A stretch of 47,567 nt of DNA from Bacteroidales bacterium (GTDB taxonomy: Bacteria > Bacteroidota > Bacteroidia > Bacteroidales > UBA3824), in the NCBI GenBank assembly GCA_017544805.1, contig JAFYDK010000038.1:1-47567 (forward strand), given 5' to 3'. The notes under the pieces are model-generated. The model did not search any database and had not been told where the DNA came from. It saw only the letters and a program-made list of their open reading frames with translations. The position numbers were made by a program, and so were the translations under genes. Of this stretch, positions 12,013-19,046 are shown piece after piece (the first letter of the stretch is position 1; the number at the start of each line of letters is the position of its first letter).

Positions 12013-13380
12013 TTAAAATCCGGCAGGACGCTTAAAAACGAAAATTGAAGGTTTGCAACTGCCTTTTTTCAATCCGATTTTTTCGCCGTATTCAGAAACA
12101 AGGTCGTTGTTGTTGTCAAAACCGATAAAAATAGCATCTTTGGTAAGCCACAACGCCTCTGCCATTCCGAAGTCTGCGAGATAATTGTTTTGAACTCTGT
12201 CTGTTGAATATTTAACGAAAGATGCGTATTTGCTTTCTTTGGTTTTAACATCCAATCGACGGACAAAACAGTTTTGTCTGTCCAAAATATAAAGATATTT
12301 TCCCTCACAACACATATCCGAAATATCACCGTCGCTAGGCAAAATCACATCGTCAAACGGTGCTGAAAGTTGTCCCGTCTTAATATCATAAACAAAAACT
12401 CTTCGCGGATCACGCTCTTTAGCAATATAAATCAATTTGTTTTTATTGTCAATCGTCATGCCCTCAATTCCGGCATTCCTCTTGCCCCATAATTTCATAT
12501 CCTCGCCCAAAACGGTAAAATCTATTTCAAGCGGTTCAAAAAGCTCGGGATTGTTATTGTTTTGAAAATATAACAAATCATGAATTTCGTCCGAAATTAC
12601 AAAACGGTTGTCATAAACATCAACTACTTCAATATCAAGCTCTGGGGTTTTAATATTAGTTTTAACAGCTCTTGTAATGTAAAAATTACCGTCAGAACAA
12701 GTATCAACTTGATAAATATCCGGCGTTTCAACCTTGTCGGCAATGCAGTAAATTTTGCCGTCTTTGCCGGTAAGGCCAGAAATATCAAATCTGTGATGAG
12801 ATTCTTCACATTCGTTTTCACCCAACATATAAATACTTCCGCTGTGATGCAATTCCAATTTTATAGCCTCAGGTTTCTCAGGAAAGGCCATGTAAGCCAA
12901 ATGGTTAACCCAATGCATCGGCAGCTGACAAAAAAATTTGTCAATCAAAAATTCCGTATCTTCATTTTTTAGATCTACCAACGTTGCGTATTCATCAGGC
13001 CAAACAAAAAGCCTTTTCTTGTCTTGACTGTAAAAAAATACGCTTGATATTTTATCGGTATTATTATAAACAAAAGTTACTAAACCACTAATTGTCAATC
13101 CTTTAGCATTAGAAGAAGGTTCAACTCTGAATTTAAACAAAGTATCACGCATAATTTGCAAATCGCTAAAAGTTACGGGCGTTTTACTTTTTAAATGTTG
13201 AGTATTCACTTGATAACGGTTGTTAATGATTTTTGCTACATTAAAATCCCTAATTGTGTCCATATTGCAAGTAAAGGCTTTTTTGACCTCAAAAAACATT
13301 TCCTTTTTACCTCTGTTATTACAACCGGTAAAAAAAACAAAAATTGCAATAATGTTCATTATTAATGCTATTGTTTTCAT
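12013..13380 (-). CDS. Beta-propeller lipoprotein, phytase-like esterase domain
   Basis: A 455-residue protein with a lipoprotein signal (FFTGC, C20). The body is made of repeated beta-propeller blades. EGMTIDNKNKLIYIAKERDPRRVFVYD and AEALWLTKDAIFIGFDNN resemble the esterase-like activity of phytase family (PF13449) and SdiA-regulated-type propellers. I see no catalytic residues that would settle a reaction. Location at the outer or inner membrane facing the periplasm is inferred from the lipobox. It is divergent from the M14 peptidase gene across 33 bases. Confidence 0.65.
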   Translation of the reverse strand: MKTIALIMNIIAIFVFFTGCNNRGKKEMFFEVKKAFTCNMDTIRDFNVAKIINNRYQVNTQHLKSKTPVTFSDLQIMRDTLFKFRVEPSSNAKGLTISGLVTFVYNNTDKISSVFFYSQDKKRLFVWPDEYATLVDLKNEDTEFLIDKFFCQLPMHWVNHLAYMAFPEKPEAIKLELHHSGSIYMLGENECEESHHRFDISGLTGKDGKIYCIADKVETPDIYQVDTCSDGNFYITRAVKTNIKTPELDIEVVDVYDNRFVISDEIHDLLYFQNNNNPELFEPLEIDFTVLGEDMKLWGKRNAGIEGMTIDNKNKLIYIAKERDPRRVFVYDIKTGQLSAPFDDVILPSDGDISDMCCEGKYLYILDRQNCFVRRLDVKTKESKYASFVKYSTDRVQNNYLADFGMAEALWLTKDAIFIGFDNNNDLVSEYGEKIGLKKGSCKPSIFVFKRPAGF

Positions 13381-13388
13381 TTTTTTTA

Positions 13389-13396
13389 TAATTTTG
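13389..13396 (+). promoter_or_regulatory. Possible -7 promoter box for the M14 peptidase gene
   Basis: TAATTTTG matches the -7 consensus and lies 18 bases before the ATG at 13414. No good TTTG is seen 19-20 bases upstream, so support is partial. Confidence 0.35.
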
Positions 13397-13413
13397 TAAA
13401 AAATATTTTAACT

Positions 13414-14601
13414 ATGGATATTGTAACCTTACACGGAAAATACGATATTTACAAAGAAAACGCTTTACCGCAAAGACGGTTCAAATATAATAAATTAAAT
13501 GAAGTATTGCAGAAACATTTGCATAAAAAAAATTTTAATTTTTTATATTGCGGATACTCGTTTGAAAAACGTCCCATAAATTTGTTAAAGTACGGCAGCG
13601 GCCCTACCACCGTGCTTATAATGTCGCAAATGCACGGCAACGAACCCGTTTCAACGCTTGCATTAACCGACGTTATGAATTTTATGGAATCCGAAGAAGA
13701 ATTAAATCATATAATAAAAGAGAAAATTACGGTTTACGTTTTAGCACTTGTTAATCCCGATGGAAACGAAAAAAACGACCGCCGCAACGCTCAAGGAATT
13801 GATATTAACAGAGATGCAAAAAGTTTGATTTCGCCGGAGGCAGTTTTTTTAACAAAAGTTGTCAAAGAAATCAATCCAAATTTTGTGTTAAATTTGCACG
13901 ATGAGGAATTGTATTATATGACAAAACCTTTACTTTTGCAAACTGCAATTGCGATGTTAGCGCCCGAATGTGAAATTTCACCGAAAGCGTTGAAAGCAAG
14001 GAGTAATGCCATGAAACTTATTTCGTGCATTTCTCAAACTTTGGAACCGATAGCAAAAAACAGAATTGCAAGATACGATGACGTTTATACGCCCGAGGCT
14101 TTCGGCGATACGTTCATCTCAAACGGCATTTCATCGGTTTTGATAGAGGCGGGCTCTTCGGAGGGCGACAAAGAAAGATGTTTTGCAAGAAAAACCGTAT
14201 TTTGTGCAATTTTAACGGCATTAGAGGCTGTTGCAAATTCAAGTTACGACTTTTTCTCGGAGGATATTTATCAAAATCTTCCTCTAAACATAAGATACAA
14301 ATCCTTCGATTTGAAGTTGAAAAATCTTGAAATCAAATCAGAATACGGCTCTTACCGTGTTGATTTGGGCATAAGACGCATAAAACCGACTTTCAACGAT
14401 GAGGATTTTACTGACGATTTTACGGACTACAGAATTGTAAACATCGGAAAACTTGACAATTACGGAGCATTAAAAACTTTTGACGCCTCAGAATTTTGTC
14501 TTAAAGGAAATTATTCCGATATTTACATCGGTAAAAAATCCGATTTCACGATTATTAACAACTTCGGCATTGAGAAAGAATGTCAGAGTTTATTATTATA
14601 A
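13414..14601 (+). CDS. M14-family zinc peptidase
   Basis: A 395-residue protein with the carboxypeptidase A-type zinc site: H74 and E77 in MHGNE, and H162 in NLHDE. The substrate-binding region NPDGNEKNDRRNAQGIDINRD (residues 114-134) is present, as is the probable catalytic E245 in LIEAGSS. No signal peptide is seen, so it is probably cytoplasmic, as for murein-peptide amidase-like or DUF2817-like members. The C-terminal 110 residues (about 285-395) form an extra beta domain of unknown role. It is followed after 6 bases by a membrane protein gene and the two are likely co-transcribed. Confidence 0.78.
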   Translation: MDIVTLHGKYDIYKENALPQRRFKYNKLNEVLQKHLHKKNFNFLYCGYSFEKRPINLLKYGSGPTTVLIMSQMHGNEPVSTLALTDVMNFMESEEELNHIIKEKITVYVLALVNPDGNEKNDRRNAQGIDINRDAKSLISPEAVFLTKVVKEINPNFVLNLHDEELYYMTKPLLLQTAIAMLAPECEISPKALKARSNAMKLISCISQTLEPIAKNRIARYDDVYTPEAFGDTFISNGISSVLIEAGSSEGDKERCFARKTVFCAILTALEAVANSSYDFFSEDIYQNLPLNIRYKSFDLKLKNLEIKSEYGSYRVDLGIRRIKPTFNDEDFTDDFTDYRIVNIGKLDNYGALKTFDASEFCLKGNYSDIYIGKKSDFTIINNFGIEKECQSLLL

Positions 14602-14607
14602 ATTAAT

Positions 14608-15684
14608 ATGGCAAACGATAATACAGGCGTTTCGACTGAAGAATTAACGGAAGAACAACGCCGTTTTTTTATAACTAACTATTTCAAAGTCACCAAATTG
14701 GAACTTCCCTCTTTTACGAGCGGACGTATTTTGCTCGTTTATGCGGGAGTTTTTTTAGGGCTTTTGCTGATGATATATTTAAGACGCGCTATCCCGACTG
14801 TAATTTTTAGTTCGGCGTGTTTTATTTTTGCGTTTTGGCAGTTTTATCTTTTTATCGGACCGTATTTTAGGACAAAAAGGCTTTTTTCGCAACGTCCGAG
14901 CGAGGAACAAATGGTTTCGTGGCTGATAAAGGATTTAAAAAAGACTGTTAAACCGCGAAGTATCACAACATTAGGCTTAAACATGAGCGATGTTAAACCC
15001 GAAAATTTCATAATAATTCCTGTTCCGATTTTTTGGCAGGCTCAAGGCTTAGGAGCGGAAGAGGTTTTAAGGTCGCCGCTCTCGGACGGAACTTACATTT
15101 ATACGGCTTGGAGGGTTCAGATTTTAGTGCTGACAAAATATTACATAAGCCTTTTTAAATGCAATTATAATTGGCTGACTGACAGTATTAATACCGTTTC
15201 AACCAATGAATTTTATTTTCAGGACATTACCTCTATCAACAACGACATTCGGGAAATAGAGTTTAGTTTTATTGACAATCCCGAACAGCCGATAGGGGCG
15301 GGCAAAGTTTTTCACGTTACGAATTTTTCTGGCGAACATTTAACCGTTATCAACGAAATTCCTTCGCTTGCAAGTCCTAAAAATATTGCCGTTAATTTGG
15401 AATATATCGTATCGCTGCTCAGAATGATTTTGCGCAACCGCAGATTCAACATTATGAGGGAAGAATACGTTGAACCTAAACAGGAGGAAACTCCTGAACA
15501 AATTGCGGAGAATAAAGAAAAAGAACGTCAGGAAAACGTTGAAGCCATCAATTCGATTGATTATTTGATGCAAAATCCTGATTCTGAAAGCACGCCTGAT
15601 TCTCAATTCGGAAACGAAACTGCCGTTTCAAGTTTTGAGAATGACATCGAAGTTTCAGAAGGCTCGTTAGAAGATTCAGAATAG
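14608..15684 (+). CDS. Membrane protein of unknown function with acidic tail
   Basis: A 358-residue protein that I do not recognise. After about 40 hydrophilic residues there are two membrane helices (about 42-60 and 65-90, LLVYAGVFLGLLLMIYL and VIFSSACFIFAFWQFYLFIG). A soluble domain of about 200 residues follows, and the C-terminal 60 residues are rich in Glu, Asp, Ser and Gln. Both termini are probably cytoplasmic. It follows the M14 peptidase gene after 6 bases, which suggests a shared transcript. Confidence 0.6.
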   Translation: MANDNTGVSTEELTEEQRRFFITNYFKVTKLELPSFTSGRILLVYAGVFLGLLLMIYLRRAIPTVIFSSACFIFAFWQFYLFIGPYFRTKRLFSQRPSEEQMVSWLIKDLKKTVKPRSITTLGLNMSDVKPENFIIIPVPIFWQAQGLGAEEVLRSPLSDGTYIYTAWRVQILVLTKYYISLFKCNYNWLTDSINTVSTNEFYFQDITSINNDIREIEFSFIDNPEQPIGAGKVFHVTNFSGEHLTVINEIPSLASPKNIAVNLEYIVSLLRMILRNRRFNIMREEYVEPKQEETPEQIAENKEKERQENVEAINSIDYLMQNPDSESTPDSQFGNETAVSSFENDIEVSEGSLEDSE

Positions 15685-15723
15685 AATAAAAAAAACAACT
15701 TAATAATTAAACCTTTAAAAAAA

Positions 15724-16353
15724 ATGTGCGTTATGAAATATGCCATTGTTATTATTTTGATGTGGATTTTTCCGTTTTTTAATTGTTCGGCTCAAAACGG
15801 TTATCCGCAATTAAAACAAAAATCAGATTCTTTAATCTCACGCTTTGAGAAAGAATTATCCAAGCAGAGTTTTGTTAATACGGAATTGACAAACAATGCT
15901 AATAATTTTTTTGCGGATTATAACAACGAACTTACAGGCGATACGGTCTGGCTCGAAAACTATGAAGATTTCAAATTTTACCGTGTTAAACGCAAAGACG
16001 GATTTTTTATTGCGGAGTATTATACGGGCAAAATAGGAACGCTCTTCGAATGTGAAAAATACGTTTATTACTTTTATGACGGGAAATTACAAATGACTCA
16101 GTCATTGTTTTTTAAGCACGGTGAGGAATTGGACGATTACGGTTCGAATCTTTACGTAGAGGAAAAACGTGTTTTGTTTTCGCAAGGAGAGCCTTTACAG
16201 TTTTATCTTGTGCGCGACGGAGAGGGTTCGTCCCGTACGTTCGATATTAAAACATTACCTTTCAAAGAGATAGATGTCAAAAAAGTAATTTATGACAAAT
16301 ATGCTTTTGAAACCGTAGGAATTAAAATTTTTAACGGAAAAACTGATTTTTAA
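15724..16353 (+). CDS. Secreted protein of unknown function
   Basis: A 209-residue protein; the ATG at 15733 (MKYAIVIIL) is an equally good start and gives a more typical signal peptide. The hydrophobic segment ends FFNCSAQNG, consistent with signal peptidase I cleavage after Ala. The mature part is a small mixed alpha/beta domain with many aromatic and charged residues (KFYRVKRKDGFFIAEYY, EKYVYYFYDGKLQMTQSLFF) and is probably periplasmic. No family is recognised. It ends 10 bases before menG. Confidence 0.55.
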   Translation: MCVMKYAIVIILMWIFPFFNCSAQNGYPQLKQKSDSLISRFEKELSKQSFVNTELTNNANNFFADYNNELTGDTVWLENYEDFKFYRVKRKDGFFIAEYYTGKIGTLFECEKYVYYFYDGKLQMTQSLFFKHGEELDDYGSNLYVEEKRVLFSQGEPLQFYLVRDGEGSSRTFDIKTLPFKEIDVKKVIYDKYAFETVGIKIFNGKTDF

Positions 16354-16363
16354 CAGCAAAAAA

Positions 16364-17092
16364 ATGGAAGTAAAACCATACGCATCTTCTTCTAAAAGCA
16401 AACGCGAACAAGTAGAAGAGATGTTTGATAATATTGCCGGCAATTATGACTTTTTGAATCATTCCTTAACTTTCGGAATTGATAAAATTTGGAGGAAAAA
16501 AGCCATAAAAGCGGCTGCGGAAAAAAATCCCGCAACAATTCTTGACATTGCAGCCGGAACGGGTGATTTTTCGATTCTTGAGGCAAAAAAAACTTCCGCA
16601 AAAATAACGGCAATCGACATTTCACAAAAGATGCTCAACATCGCCGTTAAAAAAGCTGAAAGGGAAAATTTATCAGACAGAATAGATTTTCTCAAAGCCG
16701 ATTCGCTGGATATGCCGTTCAAGGACAATAGTTTTGAAGCTGTTACGGTCGGTTTCGGTGTCAGAAACTTTTCGGATATTCCGAAAGGACTTTCAGAGAT
16801 TTTCAGAGTTTTGAAACCCGGTGGAAGGCTTGTGGTTTTGGAATTGTCAGAACCGCCTAATCCCGTAATTAAAGCGGGATATAGTTTTTATTTTCATAAA
16901 GTTTTACCGTTTTGGGGCAAAATGGTTTCAAAAGACGGCGAGGCTTATAAGTACCTTCCCAAAAGTGTTGATAATTTTCCCTACGGTGAAAGGTTTTTAT
17001 CACTCATGGAAAATGCGGGGTTCAAAAATGCGTCTTTAAAATGGCTGTCATTAGGATTATCAGCCATATATATCGGCGAAAAAATGACTTAA
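16364..17092 (+). CDS. menG: Demethylmenaquinone methyltransferase
   Basis: A 242-residue class I SAM-dependent methyltransferase of the UbiE/MenG family, also called ubiE. Signatures are VEEMFDNIAGNYDFLNH at the N-terminus, the SAM-binding LDIAAGTGDFS, VGFGVRNFSD, the RVLKPGGRLVVLELSEP post-motif and the C-terminal YIGEK. It performs the last C-methylation in menaquinone synthesis; Bacteroidota normally use menaquinone rather than ubiquinone, so menG is the better name. The gene is preceded by a secreted-protein gene at 10 bases and followed by a TonB plug protein. Confidence 0.95.
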   Translation: MEVKPYASSSKSKREQVEEMFDNIAGNYDFLNHSLTFGIDKIWRKKAIKAAAEKNPATILDIAAGTGDFSILEAKKTSAKITAIDISQKMLNIAVKKAERENLSDRIDFLKADSLDMPFKDNSFEAVTVGFGVRNFSDIPKGLSEIFRVLKPGGRLVVLELSEPPNPVIKAGYSFYFHKVLPFWGKMVSKDGEAYKYLPKSVDNFPYGERFLSLMENAGFKNASLKWLSLGLSAIYIGEKMT

Positions 17093-17116
17093 AACCTTTA
17101 AAAAAAATTAAATACT

Positions 17117-17776
17117 ATGAAAGGATTTTTATTTTTGCTATTGATTCTCTCTTGCATTGAGATTCACGCACAGGATACCGTAAAAATTTCAGGCACGGTC
17201 TTTACGCTTGACACTTTAACAGTTTCAGGAATATCCATATCAGCGAAAAAAGCCAAAACCTCCGCTGTTACAGATAGTTTAGGCAATTTTACGATTGAAT
17301 GTTGTAAAAATGACCGGTTGCTTTTCAAATCACGCTGTTTCAATACCATGCGGATAAAAATCGATGAAAAAACCAAAAATCCTCTTTCAGTAAAATTACA
17401 TTTCATTCCCCGCCCTCAAAACGTTGAAATGGCAATCGGTTACGGTTATATCAGCGAAAAAGAGCGCACACAAGCCATAGAATATATCGGAGGCGGCAAA
17501 AATTACTGCACTTATCTTAACATTTACGACCTCATCAGGAATAATTTTAACGGTATAAACATTACCTCAAACGGCTGCATAATTGTAAGAGGCATCAGCA
17601 CTTTGTACTCTTCACCATGTGCAACATACGTTGTTGATGGTTATTATGTTGATTCGATAGATTATATTTCGCCCTGTGATGTCAAAGAAATTTCGCTTCT
17701 AAAAGACAGCAGTGCAGCGATTTACGGTAGCAACAGTTCAAACGGTGTTTTTATAATAAATTTAAGGAATCGTTAA
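17117..17776 (+). CDS. Stand-alone SusC-like plug-domain protein
   Basis: A 219-residue secreted protein with a signal peptide ending EIHAQ. Residues about 22-95 form a carboxypeptidase-regulatory-like beta domain (ISGTVFTLDTLTVSGISISAK). Residues about 110-219 look like a TonB-dependent receptor plug: VRGISTLYSS, ATYVVDGYYVDSID, EISLLKDSSAAIYGSNSSNG, VFIINLR. The usual 600-800-residue barrel that should follow is absent. There is no frameshifted continuation: after the stop there are 127 bases without similarity before the next gene. It is therefore a short plug-only protein, seemingly intact. Its role is unknown. Start spacing is 24 bases after menG. Confidence 0.7.
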   Translation: MKGFLFLLLILSCIEIHAQDTVKISGTVFTLDTLTVSGISISAKKAKTSAVTDSLGNFTIECCKNDRLLFKSRCFNTMRIKIDEKTKNPLSVKLHFIPRPQNVEMAIGYGYISEKERTQAIEYIGGGKNYCTYLNIYDLIRNNFNGINITSNGCIIVRGISTLYSSPCATYVVDGYYVDSIDYISPCDVKEISLLKDSSAAIYGSNSSNGVFIINLRNR

Positions 17777-17861
17777 TTAGCAGGCCTCGCTGTTGATGTG
17801 CAAAGAGTAAAAAAAAAAAACGTTCTATCATTTTGTGATTTGCATTGTTTTTATAAAAAAA

Positions 17862-17892
17862 TTGCAACTTTTAGAAAAAATCAGTAACTTTG
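17862..17892 (+). promoter_or_regulatory. Promoter of the TIR-like gene
   Basis: TTG (17862-17864), a 20-base spacer and TAACTTTG (17885-17892) match the consensus. Transcription would start near 17899, a few bases before the ATG at 17904, which excludes the longer upstream GTG start. Confidence 0.7.
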
Positions 17893-17903
17893 CCGTCAGG
17901 AAA

Positions 17904-18776
17904 ATGGACATTATAACACTTTTTACGGATCATATCAGGGTTTTTGTCTGTGAAACCACACCAGATATTAACGCTCAGAGGCAAAAACTTCTCACGGTGC
18001 TTTCAAGGGCGCAAATAGAGGCGATTACAGCCGAGCCAAACGCCACTGAAGATACCGTAAAGGCTCTTATGCAAAGTTGCGAATGTTCGCTGCATATACT
18101 CGGCAAGCAAGATTTTTACAATCAAGATGGCGAGGCTTTCACCACCGATGCGGGGCTGCAATACCGCGCTGCACGAAGTTTACGCCAAAAGGATTTCAAG
18201 ATGTTTTTGTGGAATCCATTTGGCGAGGTCAATTTTGAAAATAAGTACATCAACGACATCCGCCGCGACATCGTAGACAATACAATCTACAATGCCAACC
18301 CCTCACCAATATTTTTTGTGGAGGAACTCAGAAGCATGATGAGTTCAAAATCCGTTGCTCAAACCAAAATAGAAGAAAAAGATATATTCTTCATTTACAA
18401 TTACTTGGACAAAGAAACTGCTGAAGGAATCATAGGAATGACAGAGGACGTGCTGACACTGTCAAAACTTGCAGTTTCCATGGACAACTACACTGACTAC
18501 ACCGACTACATCCAAAAACAACTCCCCGGCTGCAAGGCGTGCATCATCTATTACGACTACGCAAGCGAATGGGCTGTGTCGTTTGCACGTCAGATATGGA
18601 AAGACAACGGTGGCAAATCCGCCAAAACTCCGATTTTGCTAATCGGAAATTCAGCCCATGCTACCTCTGAGGCTCACGCAATTTTCAATCATGTGCTAAA
18701 GACCGCAATCAGTGAAGTGAGTCTTATACCATTGGAAATCAAAGTGTTCTACGACAAAGTTACCGGCAAGGAATAG
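17904..18776 (+). CDS. TIR-like protein associated with an nSTAND1 NTPase
   Basis: A 290-residue protein starting at ATG 17904. Residues about 10-105 resemble a TIR/DUF4062-like Rossmann-type domain: strand IRVFVCETTPD (11-21), helix INAQRQKLLTVL, strand CSLHILG (61-67), helix GLQYRAARSL and strand KMFLWNP. Residues about 158-285 appear to be a second domain of similar topology, including KACIIYYDYASEW (211-223), similar to the C-terminal half of TIR-like proteins found upstream of nSTAND1-WD40 genes. I see no clear TIR catalytic glutamate. It may be a sensor, adaptor or effector of the NTPase encoded next. It is separated from that gene by 270 bases with an independent promoter box. Confidence 0.6.
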   Translation: MDIITLFTDHIRVFVCETTPDINAQRQKLLTVLSRAQIEAITAEPNATEDTVKALMQSCECSLHILGKQDFYNQDGEAFTTDAGLQYRAARSLRQKDFKMFLWNPFGEVNFENKYINDIRRDIVDNTIYNANPSPIFFVEELRSMMSSKSVAQTKIEEKDIFFIYNYLDKETAEGIIGMTEDVLTLSKLAVSMDNYTDYTDYIQKQLPGCKACIIYYDYASEWAVSFARQIWKDNGGKSAKTPILLIGNSAHATSEAHAIFNHVLKTAISEVSLIPLEIKVFYDKVTGKE

Positions 18777-18856
18777 CCGCAAGACTATAGGGAAAAAACG
18801 TTAGAAATTTAATAAAAAATGGGAATTTTCAAGCTTTACAATCTGAATTTTCCAAC

Positions 18857-18909
18857 CACGAAAAACACAGATTATAAAATAATCGGAAGAAATTTCTGTG
18901 TTTTCTGTG
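18857..18909. repeat. Imperfect inverted repeat in the intergenic region
   Basis: CACGAAAAACACAGAT (18857-18872) is an imperfect inverted copy of TTTCTGTGTTTTCTGTG (18893-18909) across a 20-base AT-rich loop. It is too distant from the stop at 18776, and lacks a following T-run, so it does not look like a terminator. It resembles small dispersed hairpin repeats (CACGAAAAACACAGA type) seen in intergenic DNA of many bacteria. The rest of 18777-19046 holds only the next promoter box. Confidence 0.5.
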
Positions 18910-18980
18910 ATTAGTAATTGGACACAAGCAAAAATTGAATAATTTAAAGAAAACTTCATCCATTTCACACAAAAAATTAC

Positions 18981-19004
18981 TATCTTTGTATGCCAAAATG
19001 GCAT
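18981..19004 (+). promoter_or_regulatory. -7 box with overlapping palindrome before the nSTAND1 operon
   Basis: TATCTTTG (18981-18988) matches the -7 box; no good -33 element is seen at the usual distance. Directly downstream, at the expected transcription start, ATGCC (18990-18994) and GGCAT (19000-19004) form an inverted repeat around AAAAT. This could be an operator or a 5'-end hairpin. Confidence 0.45.
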
Positions 19005-19046
19005 TTATTTTGCAAACTTTAATAGAGTATCTACACATTAAGCGCA

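Noticed and set aside
15700..17117. Shared AAACCTTTAAAAAAAAT string before the starts at 15724 and 17117
   Set aside because: It probably reflects A-rich translation initiation regions common in this genome; two copies are not enough for a regulatory motif.
17777..17861. Possible remains of a TonB barrel after the plug protein
   Set aside because: The region is AT-rich with a long A-run and does not read as barrel strands in any frame.
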